DNA of 64,000 bases from Sulfitobacter sp. OXR-159 (GCF_034377145.1 NZ_CP139707.1:1063001-1127000); one strand, 5' to 3'. Positions 1 to 8,878 are shown, numbered from the stretch's first letter. Notes: a model not told the origin generated them from the letters alone. Translations and numbers: made by a program.

Positions 1-921
1 GCAGAAATTAGCGAGGGAACTGTAGGGGTTAGGCAGGGGGTGCTCGGGCGTGGACCCTGCTGGCATGCCGCGAAAAGAGGGGTGCGGATGGGCGGGAAAG
101 CGTGTATCAAGGGCTTGATATTGTTGTGGAATATCATCTATTTCATGGCTGTGCCGCGATGCGCTCCGTGTATCGGCTGCTTGCATCTCCTACACTAAGG
201 CACTTGTGGAGGGATGAGATATCGGCACGCCTGCGGTCACCTCTCGCGGAGCTCTCACAAAAATGTCAGGGCGATAAATGGGCGACAGTTGGGCGCAGGT
301 AGTGGATGTGTGAAAGCAAATTCGTCCTGCATGGCAGCAAGATTTCAGAGGATTCTTCGGTTGGTTGGAGGCTTGGCTTGGTGCGGACCAAGGCAAATAC
401 TGAAGACCCAAAAATTGCTGTGTTCAAACGAGAGGAAAGGACACCCTGGGTCAAGATGAGCGTGCCCCGCCACCCACCAGTACAGCAGCCCCTCATTACC
501 ACCGACGATTTGTCGCCGGTTGCGTCACACAACCCAGCCGAGGTCTATTCTCCGTTTCAGCTATTGCCGTTCACGACATGTTTTTTGCCGGAACGCTGCA
601 CGTCCTCGGCCAAGGGCGTCGGCAGGTCGAAATCGTCGAAGGTGCCTGCATAGCCTTTCCAGCCCATCCGGCCGAGCGCATCGAGTGTTTCTGCCGCGCC
701 GGTATGTCGGGCTTCGCCATAGGCTGGCGGATCTGACGGATACTGTGCTGGTCGATGGCCTAGTAGCCTCCGCGATCTTTGCCGCTGCGTTGACCTGTTG
801 CTGAATGCACGTGAACTGTAGACCTGCACTGTCGGCGTCAATTTTTGGCTTAGGGTTGCGCGTGGGCGCTAACGGCGTCGCCTATGGGCAAAGCAGTGTC
901 ACCGTTCTAGCTCGGCGCGGG
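1..921. other. Gene-poor region, no convincing CDS
   Basis: No reading frame here has the codon pattern, start signal and length of a real gene. Base composition is more AT-rich than most of the window. The best candidate is a minus-strand frame at about 557-841 whose C-terminal half has protein-like composition (an acidic FDDFDLPTP stretch), but its N-terminal half is Arg/Ser-rich and I recognise no family. It may be a remnant of a decayed gene. The region flanks the three-gene operon to its right and probably belongs to the same variable segment. Confidence 0.5.
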
Positions 922-1254
922 TCAGAGAGGTTTTCGGCCCAAAACCTTGAGTGTTACCGCCCGACCAAAACGCATCACCGGGTAGACCGCCTTCGCCACT
1001 CGGTCCGAGCTTAAAACCCCTCGCCGCCGCGACAGACGCGAGAGCAGGGCGACAGCTTTCGCGCCATGGAAAACCTCACCGTCAAGATCGACGATCATCC
1101 CATCGTTGAGATCCAGACCATAACAATTGGCCCTGGTTCGATCGGTGCGCGCATTGATCAGCTCAACGGCATGGCCTTCCCGAAGTTGAAGGAGCGCGAC
1201 ATAGTTTGCGCAAAACGGACATTCACCATCGTAGACGATCCGCAGAGGCGTCAT
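922..1254 (-). CDS. DCC-family thiol-disulfide oxidoreductase (DUF393)
   Basis: This is a 110-residue protein of the DCC (DUF393) family, small thioredoxin-fold-like proteins thought to handle thiol-disulfide exchange; specific substrates are generally unknown. The family signature is plain near the N-terminus: D9-G-E-C12-P-F-C15, a CPFC redox pair following the conserved Asp. There is no signal peptide, so it is probably cytoplasmic or at the membrane surface. Its start codon overlaps the stop of the upstream HTTM gene (ATGA), so the two are translationally coupled. DCC and HTTM domains are often neighbours or fused in bacteria, which supports joint function. It is the last gene of the three-gene operon. 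Confidence 0.88.
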   Translation of the reverse strand: MTPLRIVYDGECPFCANYVALLQLREGHAVELINARTDRTRANCYGLDLNDGMIVDLDGEVFHGAKAVALLSRLSRRRGVLSSDRVAKAVYPVMRFGRAVTLKVLGRKPL

Positions 1255-2075
1255 GGCTCTTGCATCCTTTTTGTGAACTTTTGGACGGATTGCGGGTCCA
1301 ACAACGCAACGTATAGCAGCATCATCGTCGCAGAATAGGTGCTGACGGGGAGCAACAGGTAGAACGTCGAATGCATGCTTAACCCGATGAAAATGGCCGT
1401 TGCGCGATGGCGCCGGGTAAGGATCGCATAGGCGAGGAAATATTCTACGACTAAGACGGCGCAGGACATCAACGCAAGGAGCATGGGAGAGGCGAGAAGT
1501 ATCTCAAGCGTGCGACCTGAATAGCTCCAAACGAAAATCTGTTCGAGCCTTTGTCCTGAAATGAAGGCTTGGTCTGATTTGTCCACCGCGGTCCAGAAAT
1601 AGAGTGCCGACATTTGCAGGGCGATCAGGCGCTGCCCCCACAAGATGCCATGTTCAGGTAGAACCCGATTTCCGCTTTGGATGGCCGTCCATCGGTCAAA
1701 GGAATAAGACCGGCCGCAATCCGTAAACATGAGGAAAATACACGATATACCAAGAAGATAGACATGGTGATGATTCCAACCCGCGGTACCAAGGCCTGCT
1801 TGTCTCATCCCGTATAGAAGAAATATTGTCAGCCCAAGCAGGCCGATTGACAGTCTGGCGCGGACGCCCAGCAGGGCTGCGATTGCAAAGATAAAGAAGA
1901 CCAATCCCAGCAGAAGTTCGCTGAATGTTTCCGCCGCGAAGGGTGCGACTTCGGCACCGAAGCGGACAATTGCCATGGTTGCCAGCCCAATTCGCAAAAG
2001 CGCAACTGCCCGCGTTGGACCAGTGGCGTCAGGGCCCCAAGCGACGAAGTCGCGCAACATCACCCCAGCGTTCAT
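1251..2075 (-). CDS. HTTM-domain integral membrane protein
   Basis: This 274-residue protein is strongly hydrophobic, with about six or seven membrane segments starting near residues 20-40 and 50-70. It resembles the HTTM (horizontally transferred transmembrane) family, distantly related to the membrane part of vitamin K-dependent gamma-carboxylase. A histidine-rich GWNHHHVYLL segment near residue 100 and the FWTAVDKS stretch fit that family. The reaction in bacteria is not established. It overlaps the upstream membrane gene and the downstream DCC oxidoreductase by 4 bp each, so all three are probably made together. Redox-active DCC proteins are recurrent partners of HTTM proteins; a joint membrane redox role is inference. 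Confidence 0.75.
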   Translation of the reverse strand: MNAGVMLRDFVAWGPDATGPTRAVALLRIGLATMAIVRFGAEVAPFAAETFSELLLGLVFFIFAIAALLGVRARLSIGLLGLTIFLLYGMRQAGLGTAGWNHHHVYLLGISCIFLMFTDCGRSYSFDRWTAIQSGNRVLPEHGILWGQRLIALQMSALYFWTAVDKSDQAFISGQRLEQIFVWSYSGRTLEILLASPMLLALMSCAVLVVEYFLAYAILTRRHRATAIFIGLSMHSTFYLLLPVSTYSATMMLLYVALLDPQSVQKFTKRMQEP

Positions 2076-2542
2076 GGTTGCTCTCCTTCGCTGGAGGCGC
2101 AGATATTTTCGATCTTCAAGGCTTGCCAGCCCTGACGGGTTCCAACCGCCCCTTCGAAACGAACCGAACTTGTTTCAGGTGCCGTTGCGCATAGGGGCGC
2201 GGCAAAATGGGCGAAATGCTCTGTCGCGAAAATGCGATTCTCGAAAAGGTAGTGCAAAATCAACGGATATTGCTCGATATCTGCCGCTTCCAATGGGGTG
2301 TGCATTGTCTCGGCACCATCCTCATGTCGCACGACAAAGCGGCCATTGGGAATGCCCACACCCACCCCAGAGAACATGACCCACTCGCGCAGCCATGGCG
2401 AATGGGAGCCGAAGATCTGTCCAGGAGCCGGGCCTAGATAGATCAATACCGCAAACAAACCGAAAGCAATGTGGCGCGCTAACATCGAAAAATTTCCGCT
2501 CTGCGGGCGTGACACGGCTTCTGGTGTGGGTACATCGGTCAT
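2072..2542 (-). CDS. Small membrane-anchored protein of unknown function, first gene of HTTM/DCC operon
   Basis: I do not recognise a family. The product is 156 residues from the ATG at 2542, which has an AGAGG ribosome site a few bases upstream; a GTG six codons earlier at 2560 is a weaker choice. A single hydrophobic segment lies near residues 20-45 (HIAFGLFAVLIYLGPAPGQ), followed by a mostly soluble domain that would sit outside the membrane and contains two cysteines, one in the middle and one near the C-terminus. Its stop overlaps the start of the HTTM gene by 4 bp. Position at the head of the operon suggests an accessory subunit of the HTTM/DCC pair. Confidence 0.7.
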   Translation of the reverse strand: MTDVPTPEAVSRPQSGNFSMLARHIAFGLFAVLIYLGPAPGQIFGSHSPWLREWVMFSGVGVGIPNGRFVVRHEDGAETMHTPLEAADIEQYPLILHYLFENRIFATEHFAHFAAPLCATAPETSSVRFEGAVGTRQGWQALKIENICASSEGEQP

Positions 2543-2922
2543 TGCTGCTGCCTCTTTCACTGCTTGCGCCAGTATCTAGTTTTCACACAACCATGTTAAG
2601 AAATCGGGACGAAAATTGGGCGAAATGCGAGCCATGGTTGGGAAACATAGAAATTGCATCGGGTTTGGGCGGTTGGGTGCTTGATAAGTGACTGAAACCC
2701 CGCAGTTCACATTGCTCAACGGCAGGGGTGATTTTACTTCCTTCGCTCCTATCTGCCCCGATCTTCGGCACCTGCAGGGAACAACTGCAATCTGCCCATT
2801 TTGAATAAAAACACCCATCAGCGAACGCAGAAAATAACGAACCGATGAGGGTGCAAGCACCTTTCTGATTGGGCCTGCATGTTCAATCCGTTAATTTCGG
2901 GGCGCACTCGATTTTCTCGGTG
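2543..2922. other. Intergenic region, AT-rich, no gene
   Basis: No convincing reading frame is present. The stretch is AT-rich compared with its surroundings and separates the intact HTTM/DCC operon from the 3' end of the patatin-like pseudogene. The operon's likely promoter lies in its left part (2571-2599). Confidence 0.6.
2571..2599 (-). promoter_or_regulatory. Candidate sigma-70 type promoter of the HTTM/DCC operon
   Basis: Reading the minus strand, TTAACA (2599-2594) and GATACT (2576-2571) are separated by 17 bp, a good -35/-10 arrangement. The -10 box lies about 30 bp before the chosen ATG at 2542. Seen in sequence only; matches to the boxes are 5/6 and 4/6. Confidence 0.45.
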
Positions 2923-4090
2923 CTACTGCTGTGGCGGCCACTCCTCCTTTGCGTTCGTCCAAAGTGTACCGCTCTGCGCCCGCTCTACGCCGTGTTGATA
3001 AAGAGCGTTCATATAGGTCGATGAAAACCGATCCGACGGATCATAGACGATCCCAGATTTCGGATCGATTGAAGTTACCGAAAAGCGTAGCCCCCGTTCG
3101 CGTGCGTAAAGCTGGGTCGCGTTGACCTGCAGCAATGCGTTGGCTTGGCCTGTGGTCGTGAGTGCCTGTTGCGAAATGCTTAACGCAGACCTTCCTACTG
3201 TTTCAGAAGCCGGATTAAGCGTGTTGTTGATCAGGACGTAAATATGCCCGCCTTTCAGCCTGTGGTCAGGGGGCGTGAACGCGAAGTTGGGGACCGCCAG
3301 AAACTGCATGTGTACGCCTTCGTCGACATGCGTTTCCGCATAGGTTTTACCCCCGGCAGTGTATCGCAGATTTACCGGCGGAAAGAGCCCCGGCAGGGCG
3401 GCAGAGGCACGTAGGATGCTGCGAAACCGCTCGTATTACCCTGCGGCGGCGATGGCGCCCATGTCCCAGACCGAGGCCCGCGCACTATCAAGTTCCGAGG
3501 TGACAATGAGCAGGCTCTTTCCCGCTCTGTGCTTTTTGCGCGATGGCACGAAGGAACGAGGGTGGGGTGTGCTTGGTGATCAACGCAGCCAGCGGCGCGG
3601 TGTCATATAGTGCGTGGCTGAAGACCGCCTGAAATGGCCGCATCCGCATGATGTCACCTGCGTCACTTTCGGCGAAAACGCGCGTCAGAACATTATCGTA
3701 ATCCGGTCCCATAAACGCAAACGGAGCGATGAGGGCACTGGTTGAAATGCCGGTCACCAAGTCGAAATTGGGCCTGTCGCCGCGCTTGGACCAGCCCACA
3801 AGCGCGCCCGCACCAAAAGCACCGTTTTCACCACCGCCGGATAGGGCCAGCACGTTCGGCCCGGCAGAGGGGTCCGGTAAGGATGACGGGGGATGCAGGT
3901 GTTTGCGCCATTCATCCGGCCCATCATCCGCAAAGAGACGAAACCGCGACAGCGGGTCATTGTCCGTTTCGACGCGCGTCGCCAAAGGCGTCTGAACGGG
4001 GCCTGTGCAGGCTGAAAGGGCGGTGGCCCCAAGGCCCATGAGAAACGAACGGCGGCCCACAATGCCCTTGTTTGGTTTCGTGCAAATCAT
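2923..4090 (-). pseudogene. Patatin-like phospholipase, disrupted by a frameshift and a stop
   Basis: The N-terminal part (from ATG 4090, preceded by a good GAGGG ribosome site) has a twin-arginine/lipoprotein-like leader (RRSFLMGLGATALSAC), the patatin oxyanion motif GGGENGAFGAG and the nucleophile motif GISTS. Reading is lost at a run of five T (3533-3537 on the plus strand): removing one base restores a continuous frame. That frame then meets an in-frame TAA at 3438-3436 and afterwards continues as typical patatin C-terminal sequence (SILRASAALPGLFPPV, then HVDEGVHMQF) to the stop at 2923. Two independent lesions argue for a true pseudogene rather than one sequencing error. It lies 10 bp downstream of the degraded histidine kinase and was probably in its operon. 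Confidence 0.85.
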
Positions 4091-4100
4091 CTTAATTCCC

Positions 4101-5412
4101 TCAGGGGCACCGAGCGATTGGCCGTGCTCGGTAAGCTGTGATTGAGCCCGATGGTTTTCGTGGTCGGGCGCCGTGATGCCCCAGCCCAGACCCCCCATGC
4201 GCGCGAGACCGCGATGCCTCCACGCGGTAGAAACAGTCAAACAGCTTGTCCACATCGTCTTCGGGCGCGGCTGGCGGCGTGTCCTCTACAGTCAGCTGCG
4301 CGAAACCCTCGCCGTCTTGCAGATTAACGCGTATCTGGCCGGGCCCATCGGTATATCGAAAAGCGTTCTCAAGCAGGTTATCCATGACTTGGCCAATCTG
4401 CCCTCGGTCGCAGGGAACCCACATCTGCATCGGCAGATTAAGCTCCAACTCTATCCCTTTAGCGCTGAGCTTTGAACGCATCGTTTCAGCCGCCTGCTTC
4501 ACAAGGGACGGGAGGTCTTCTTGTTCAATTGACGATGTCAGCTCGGCTTCGCGGCCATAGGACAGTGTTTTGAGGTCCTGTACGAGACGCGACAGTCGCA
4601 TGAGCGCTGCATGCATTTCGGTCAGCGTTTTGTCGTCGGGCTGGCGGATCCCGTCCTGTAGCGCCTCAATCTGGGCGCGTAGCACCGCAAGCGGCGTCTG
4701 CAGTTCGTGGCTGGTGTTGGAAATCCATTCACGCTCGGCCTTGGCGGTTTGTTCAAGTGTAGCCGCCAAGGTGTTGTAGGGGCCGATCAACTGCCCCAAT
4801 TCGTCACTTCGGTCCTGTTTGATCCGGGCCGTGTAATTGCCCGCAGCCATCGTTTTCGCTCCGGCCTCCAACCGCCGAATGGGCTCAAGCAACTGGCGCG
4901 CGATGATAAACGCAGCCGCAGCCGAGAGGGCGATGGCGATCAGCGCTGCAAGAGCAAGAGACGCATACTGCCCGCGCAGAAAGAATGTGTCGCTCGCATC
5001 TCGCTGCTCCATCGGCGCGTTTAATCCGATATAGCCAAGAAGGTTTGCGCCCGCGCAGGTGTTGTTCGCGCATACGGGGCGCCGCTCAAATAGCGCCGAC
5101 CGTTCAATATGGCCCGCGATCTGAATGCCATCGCGGTCAAGCAGCACGATACGTTTCTCCAGCCTCATATTGTCATCGCCTAATGTAAACGGCGGTGGGT
5201 TGTCTGGCCTTGGTGGGGGTGGGGCTTCAGGTGGAAATTTTGGGGACCGGCTTGGGCGAGGCATGTGCATGTACAAAAGCAGCCCACAGTTGCGGGTCTT
5301 CATCAAACTCGGCCCAGCCGTTCTGCCCACGCTCAGTCAAGGACGTTGCGAGCTCGTCGAACCGTGCCAGTTCGCCCCTGACCAGGTAGCGTGCGAAACC
5401 CTCGCGCATCCA
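4101..5412 (-). pseudogene. BaeS-like sensor histidine kinase, degraded
   Basis: Recognisable parts are a periplasmic sensor segment, a membrane helix (LALAALIAIALSAAAAFIIA), a HAMP region, the dimerisation box SHELQTPLAVL with the phosphorylatable His, the N box NLLENAFRYTDG and the start of the G2 box HGGSGLG. The N-terminal sensor (about 5265-5412) is in a different frame from the rest, with the shift near 5237-5265. The ATP-binding tail after HGGSGLG is garbled by further indels (about 4110-4185), with fragments of the expected sequence in two frames. The true N-terminal membrane helix is missing: the sequence joins directly to a prepilin peptidase at 5412/5413. No response regulator gene remains nearby. 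Confidence 0.85.
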
Positions 5413-5738
5413 CAGGGCGACCATTGGCAAGGCGCTAATCCCCAGCCACGCCCAGCGGCGGCCAGAAGCTTCGCATCGCCGAGCCCAAGCCCTTCTTGCC
5501 CTCTCAGTCTGAAAAACAAACTGCCGAGCGCCCAGAAGGTCACATAGCCGACAATCGCCCCCCAGATCTCGCCCACCGGTAATGTGCCGCCAGCATAGGC
5601 ATTTAGCGAAAGCCCCAGAACGATAAGCGGCAAGGTATACCGGTCCGGCAGGCGCTTCTCGCGCAGGTCGATCCGTACCAGCAGACCCAGCAACACGGCC
5701 AGAATGGCCGTGCTCGCAATGAATAGGGCAGGCGACAT
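5413..5738 (-). pseudogene. Prepilin peptidase (A24 family), truncated at 3' end
   Basis: The 5' part encodes a typical small A24 prepilin peptidase/TadV-CpaA type membrane protein: a first membrane segment, then RIDLREKRLPDRYTLP with the first catalytic Asp, and the second catalytic motif GLGDAKLL. One G appears to be missing around 5450-5454; restoring it gives AAAGAWLGISALPMVAL, normal for the family. Immediately after LPMVAL the sequence turns into histidine kinase sensor sequence (WMREGFARYLVRG) in the same corrected frame, so the last membrane segments of the peptidase are deleted. Such enzymes process prepilins of type IV/Tad pili; no pilus genes remain in this window. Confidence 0.82.
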
Positions 5739-5833
5739 ATCCGCGTTCGAAGGCGTTCCGTTGTGGGTTACGTTGTGATTCAGCCGTGCAGAGGGTCTCT
5801 AGCCGGTTGCTCTTTATGGAGAAGTTGGATAAG

Positions 5834-5908
5834 TGGCAGCCCGTAGGGGAATCGAACCCCTCTTTCCAGGTTGAAAACCTGGCGTCCTAACCGATAGACG
5901 AACGGGCC
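5834..5908 (-). tRNA. tRNA-Glu (anticodon TTC)
   Basis: On the minus strand the sequence folds as a full cloverleaf. The acceptor is GGCCCGT/ACGGGCT, the anticodon stem CCAGG/CCTGG encloses the loop TTTTCAA with anticodon TTC, and the T arm has GGTTCGATTCC. CCA is encoded at the 3' end (5836-5834). It lies alone between the prepilin peptidase pseudogene and recJ. Confidence 0.97.
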
Positions 5909-6004
5909 ACTCTTTGTCAGGTCAGTGCAGCGTTTCGTGTGTTGCTGCTCTGTCTGTGAGCGGACGTTTAAGTAATCCGGCGGGGGGCTGCAAGCAGAAA
6001 AATG

Positions 6005-6024
6005 AACTTTTTCTAGAAAAAGTT
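6005..6024 (-). terminator. Perfect 20-bp AT-rich palindrome after recJ, probable terminator
   Basis: AACTTTTTCTAGAAAAAGTT reads identically on both strands and starts directly after the recJ stop codon. As RNA it would form a 10-bp stem with little loop unless the centre opens, with a T run just beyond. It may equally be a protein binding site. Confidence 0.5.
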
Positions 6025-6025
6025 T

Positions 6026-7765
6026 TCAGGCCCGTGCGGCGTCCTCCAAACGCAGTTGAACTGTGCGCCGACCGCGGAAATTATTGATGTCGAGACGCCC
6101 GGCAAGGTGGAAGCGCGCGCCGCCGTGGTTTTCAAGCGCGGGGCCAAGGGGGCCGTCGTAGGCGCCGAACGCAATCGCTTCGAGGTTCGCGCCCAGACCG
6201 TCGCCAAAGCTAACCTTGAGGTGGTTCTCGCCTACGCGTTTGGCAAAGCGGATTTGCATATCGGCGAAGGCATAGCGCGGGGCAGGGGCGCCTGCGCCGA
6301 AGGGGCCGGCCTGGTCGACCATTTCGGCGAGTTCCACCGTGGCCGCGCCGGGCATCATCATGCCGCAGAGGTTCAGATCAGCTGGTCCGGCCAGATGTGC
6401 GCCTTGTTTGGTGAGCAATTCGCCAAGCCGTTCCATCGCCGCGTCGATCTTGTCTTCTGCCACCGTCAGGCCCGCTGCCATCTTGTGACCGCCGCCCTTG
6501 ATCAGCAGCCCTTCGGCAGCAAGGCGCTGGATCGGCGCGCCAAGGTCGATGCCACTGATCGAGCGGCCAGAGCCTTTGCCAATGCCGTCTTCGACGCCGA
6601 TGACGATGGAGGGGCGGTTGGCGGCTTCTTTCAGGCGCGAGGCGACGATGCCCACCACGCCGGGGTGCCAGCCGGGGCCAGCGGCCCATGCCAGCGGCCC
6701 GTCAAAGCCGCGCTCTTCGGCCTGTGCCATGGCGCTGGCGCGCACGGCGGCTTCGACCTCGCGGCGGTCGGTGTTGAGCTGGTCCAGTCGCTCGGCCAAT
6801 GCGGCGGCCTCATGCGGGTCGGCGGTGGCCAAAAGCCGTGCGCCAAGGTCGGCTTGGCCAATGCGCCCGCCTGCGTTAATGCGGGGGCCAAGCAGAAAGC
6901 CGAGGTGATAGGCCGTGGGGGCCGTGTCCATCCGCGCCACATCGGCAAGGGCGGCCAGACCGGGGCGGGCGCGGCGGGCCATGACTTTGAGACCCTGACG
7001 CACAAAGGCGCGGTTGACGCCGATCAGCGGGGCCACATCGGCCACGGTGGCCAGCCCCACGAGGTCTAGCATCCCCATGAGGTCCGGCCCCTTCTGGCCC
7101 GCTTCACGCAGCTGGCGGCCTGCTTCGACGAGCATCAGAAACACCACCGCAGCGGCGCAGAGATGCGCCAGCGTGCCGTCCTCGTCCTGTCTGTTGGGGT
7201 TCACCACAGCGAGCGCATCCGGCAGCGTCTCTCCGCCCAAGTGGTGATCGAGCACGATGACATCCGCGCCCTTGGCAGCGGCGATGGGGCCATGAGACAG
7301 CGTACCGCAGTCGACGCAGATGATCAGGTCATGGTCGGCGGCCAGTGCCGACATGGCCTCGTCATTGGGGCCATAGCCTTCGTCGATACGGTCAGGGATA
7401 TAGAGCGTCGCGCGGTGGCCCATGTCGCGCAGCCAGACGAGCAACAACGCAGCGGAAGACCCGCCATCCACGTCGTAGTCAGCGAAAATCGCGATGCGTT
7501 CACGTTTTTCGAGGGCCGAAAGGAACCGCGTCGCCGCTGCCTCCATATCGCGCAAGGAGCGCGGGTCGGGCAGCAGGTCGCGCAGGGCGGGGGCCAGAAA
7601 GCCCGCCGCCTCGGTGTCGAGCACGCCGCGGCGGGCCAGCACTTGGCACACCGGGTCGGGCAGGCCCGCGCGCTGAACCAGCAGTTCCGCCGCGCGGGTC
7701 AGTTCCAGGTCAGGGCCGATCCAGCGCCGCCCGGTCAAAGATGTTTCGACACCGAGAAAGCTCAT
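6026..7765 (-). CDS. recJ: Single-stranded-DNA-specific exonuclease RecJ
   Basis: This 579-residue protein is the 5'-3' single-strand DNA exonuclease used in recombination repair (RecF pathway), mismatch repair and base excision repair. DHH-family motifs are present in order: DYDVDG at 96-101, a VDCGT segment at about 151-155, the DHH motif at 173-175, and in the C-terminal DHHA1 part the glycine-rich GGGHKMAAG. Aspartates and histidines of these motifs bind the catalytic Mn/Mg ions. Length matches the family. It sits upstream of the tRNA-Glu and downstream of glpX on the same strand, with only about 55 bp between glpX's stop and its start, so the two are likely co-transcribed, an arrangement common in Rhodobacterales. 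Confidence 0.97.
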   Translation of the reverse strand: MSFLGVETSLTGRRWIGPDLELTRAAELLVQRAGLPDPVCQVLARRGVLDTEAAGFLAPALRDLLPDPRSLRDMEAAATRFLSALEKRERIAIFADYDVDGGSSAALLLVWLRDMGHRATLYIPDRIDEGYGPNDEAMSALAADHDLIICVDCGTLSHGPIAAAKGADVIVLDHHLGGETLPDALAVVNPNRQDEDGTLAHLCAAAVVFLMLVEAGRQLREAGQKGPDLMGMLDLVGLATVADVAPLIGVNRAFVRQGLKVMARRARPGLAALADVARMDTAPTAYHLGFLLGPRINAGGRIGQADLGARLLATADPHEAAALAERLDQLNTDRREVEAAVRASAMAQAEERGFDGPLAWAAGPGWHPGVVGIVASRLKEAANRPSIVIGVEDGIGKGSGRSISGIDLGAPIQRLAAEGLLIKGGGHKMAAGLTVAEDKIDAAMERLGELLTKQGAHLAGPADLNLCGMMMPGAATVELAEMVDQAGPFGAGAPAPRYAFADMQIRFAKRVGENHLKVSFGDGLGANLEAIAFGAYDGPLGPALENHGGARFHLAGRLDINNFRGRRTVQLRLEDAARA

Positions 7766-7803
7766 GCGGACCTCATTTGGCCGTTATGGAAGGGGGTGGG
7801 GTA

Positions 7804-7820
7804 AGGGCCGATCTGGCCCT
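7804..7820 (-). terminator. Hairpin directly after glpX
   Basis: AGGGCC-GATCT-GGCCCT forms a perfect 6-bp stem abutting the glpX stop codon. There is no T run on the minus strand, so termination would be weak at best and recJ could still be read from the glpX transcript. Confidence 0.35.
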
Positions 7821-8782
7821 CACTCTGCCGGGGTGCGGTAGTTGATGCGACGGACCGAACCGGTGCGCGAGCGCATGATCAGCGTCTCGGTGGTCAGCCA
7901 GCCCGGCTCACGTTTCACGCCCGGAAGGATGTTGCCGCCGGTGACGCCCGTGGCGGCAAAGATCACGTCTTGGGTGACCATCTCGTCGCGCGAATAGATG
8001 CGGTCAAATTCAGTGATCCCGGCCTTGGCAGCGCGGCCTTTTTCGTCGTCGTTGCGGAACAGCAGGCGGCCATACATCTGCCCGCCCATGCATTTCAGTG
8101 CGGCAGCGGCCAGCACGCCTTCGGGTGCGCCACCTTGGCCCATATACATGTCGATGCCGGTCTCGGGGTCGGCGCAGTGCATCACACCTGCCACATCGCC
8201 GTCGGTGATGAGGCGGATGGCAGCACCGGTGGCGCGAACCTCGGCGATCATATCCGCATGGCGGGGACGTTCGAGGATGCAAACGGTGATGTCGGAAGCT
8301 GCACAGCCTTTGGCGCGGGCCAGCGCTTCGACGCGCTCACCGGGGGTCATGTCGAGGGTGACGACATCGGTCTCGAAACCCGGACCGATGGCGAGTTTGT
8401 CCATATAGGTGTCGGGCGCGTGCAGCATGGAGCCGCGCGGCCCCATTGCGATCACGGTCAGCGCGTTGGGCATGTCTTTGGCGGTCAGCGTGGTGCCTTC
8501 AAGCGGGTCAAGCGCGATGTCCACGCCGGGGCCATTGCCGGTGCCGACCTCTTCGCCGATATAAAGCATGGGGGCTTCGTCACGCTCGCCTTCGCCGATG
8601 ACCACGACGCCCGCGATATCGAGCATGTTGAGCTGTTCGCGCATGGCGTTGACGGCGGCTTGGTCGGCGGCCTTCTCGTCACCCTTGCCGATTAGCTTGG
8701 CCGAGGCCAGCGCGGCGGCTTCGGAAACACGGGCGAGGCCCAGTGAGAGCATGCGGTCTTGGAATTCGGCAGAAGCGGTCAT
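7820..8782 (-). CDS. glpX: Fructose-1,6-bisphosphatase class II
   Basis: The 320-residue product removes the 1-phosphate from fructose 1,6-bisphosphate in gluconeogenesis (some alphaproteobacterial members also act on sedoheptulose 1,7-bisphosphate). Class II signatures are visible: IGEGERDEAP at about 62-71 and DPLEGTTL at 92-99, which hold metal and phosphate ligands, plus ITDGDVAGV in the middle. The open frame extends another hundred codons upstream, but the family start and an AAGGA site place the true start at ATG 8782. Gene order hom-glpX-recJ on one strand is usual for this order of bacteria, except that a repeat-containing spacer of about 470 bp separates hom from glpX here. Confidence 0.95.
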   Translation of the reverse strand: MTASAEFQDRMLSLGLARVSEAAALASAKLIGKGDEKAADQAAVNAMREQLNMLDIAGVVVIGEGERDEAPMLYIGEEVGTGNGPGVDIALDPLEGTTLTAKDMPNALTVIAMGPRGSMLHAPDTYMDKLAIGPGFETDVVTLDMTPGERVEALARAKGCAASDITVCILERPRHADMIAEVRATGAAIRLITDGDVAGVMHCADPETGIDMYMGQGGAPEGVLAAAALKCMGGQMYGRLLFRNDDEKGRAAKAGITEFDRIYSRDEMVTQDVIFAATGVTGGNILPGVKREPGWLTTETLIMRSRTGSVRRINYRTPAE

Positions 8783-8878
8783 GAGGTGTCCTTGGGTGCA
8801 ATGTGTTTTCTGTCCTGTACCCTCGCGCGGGCCTCGGGGCAAGTTTTGGGTTGGGCGCAGGTAGCACTTGGCCGGGAA

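Noticed and set aside
2923..3309. Separate 128-residue gene at the end of the lipase
   Set aside because: Its sequence is the C-terminal part of the patatin-like protein, and continuous family sequence extends upstream past its first Met to the stop at 3438.
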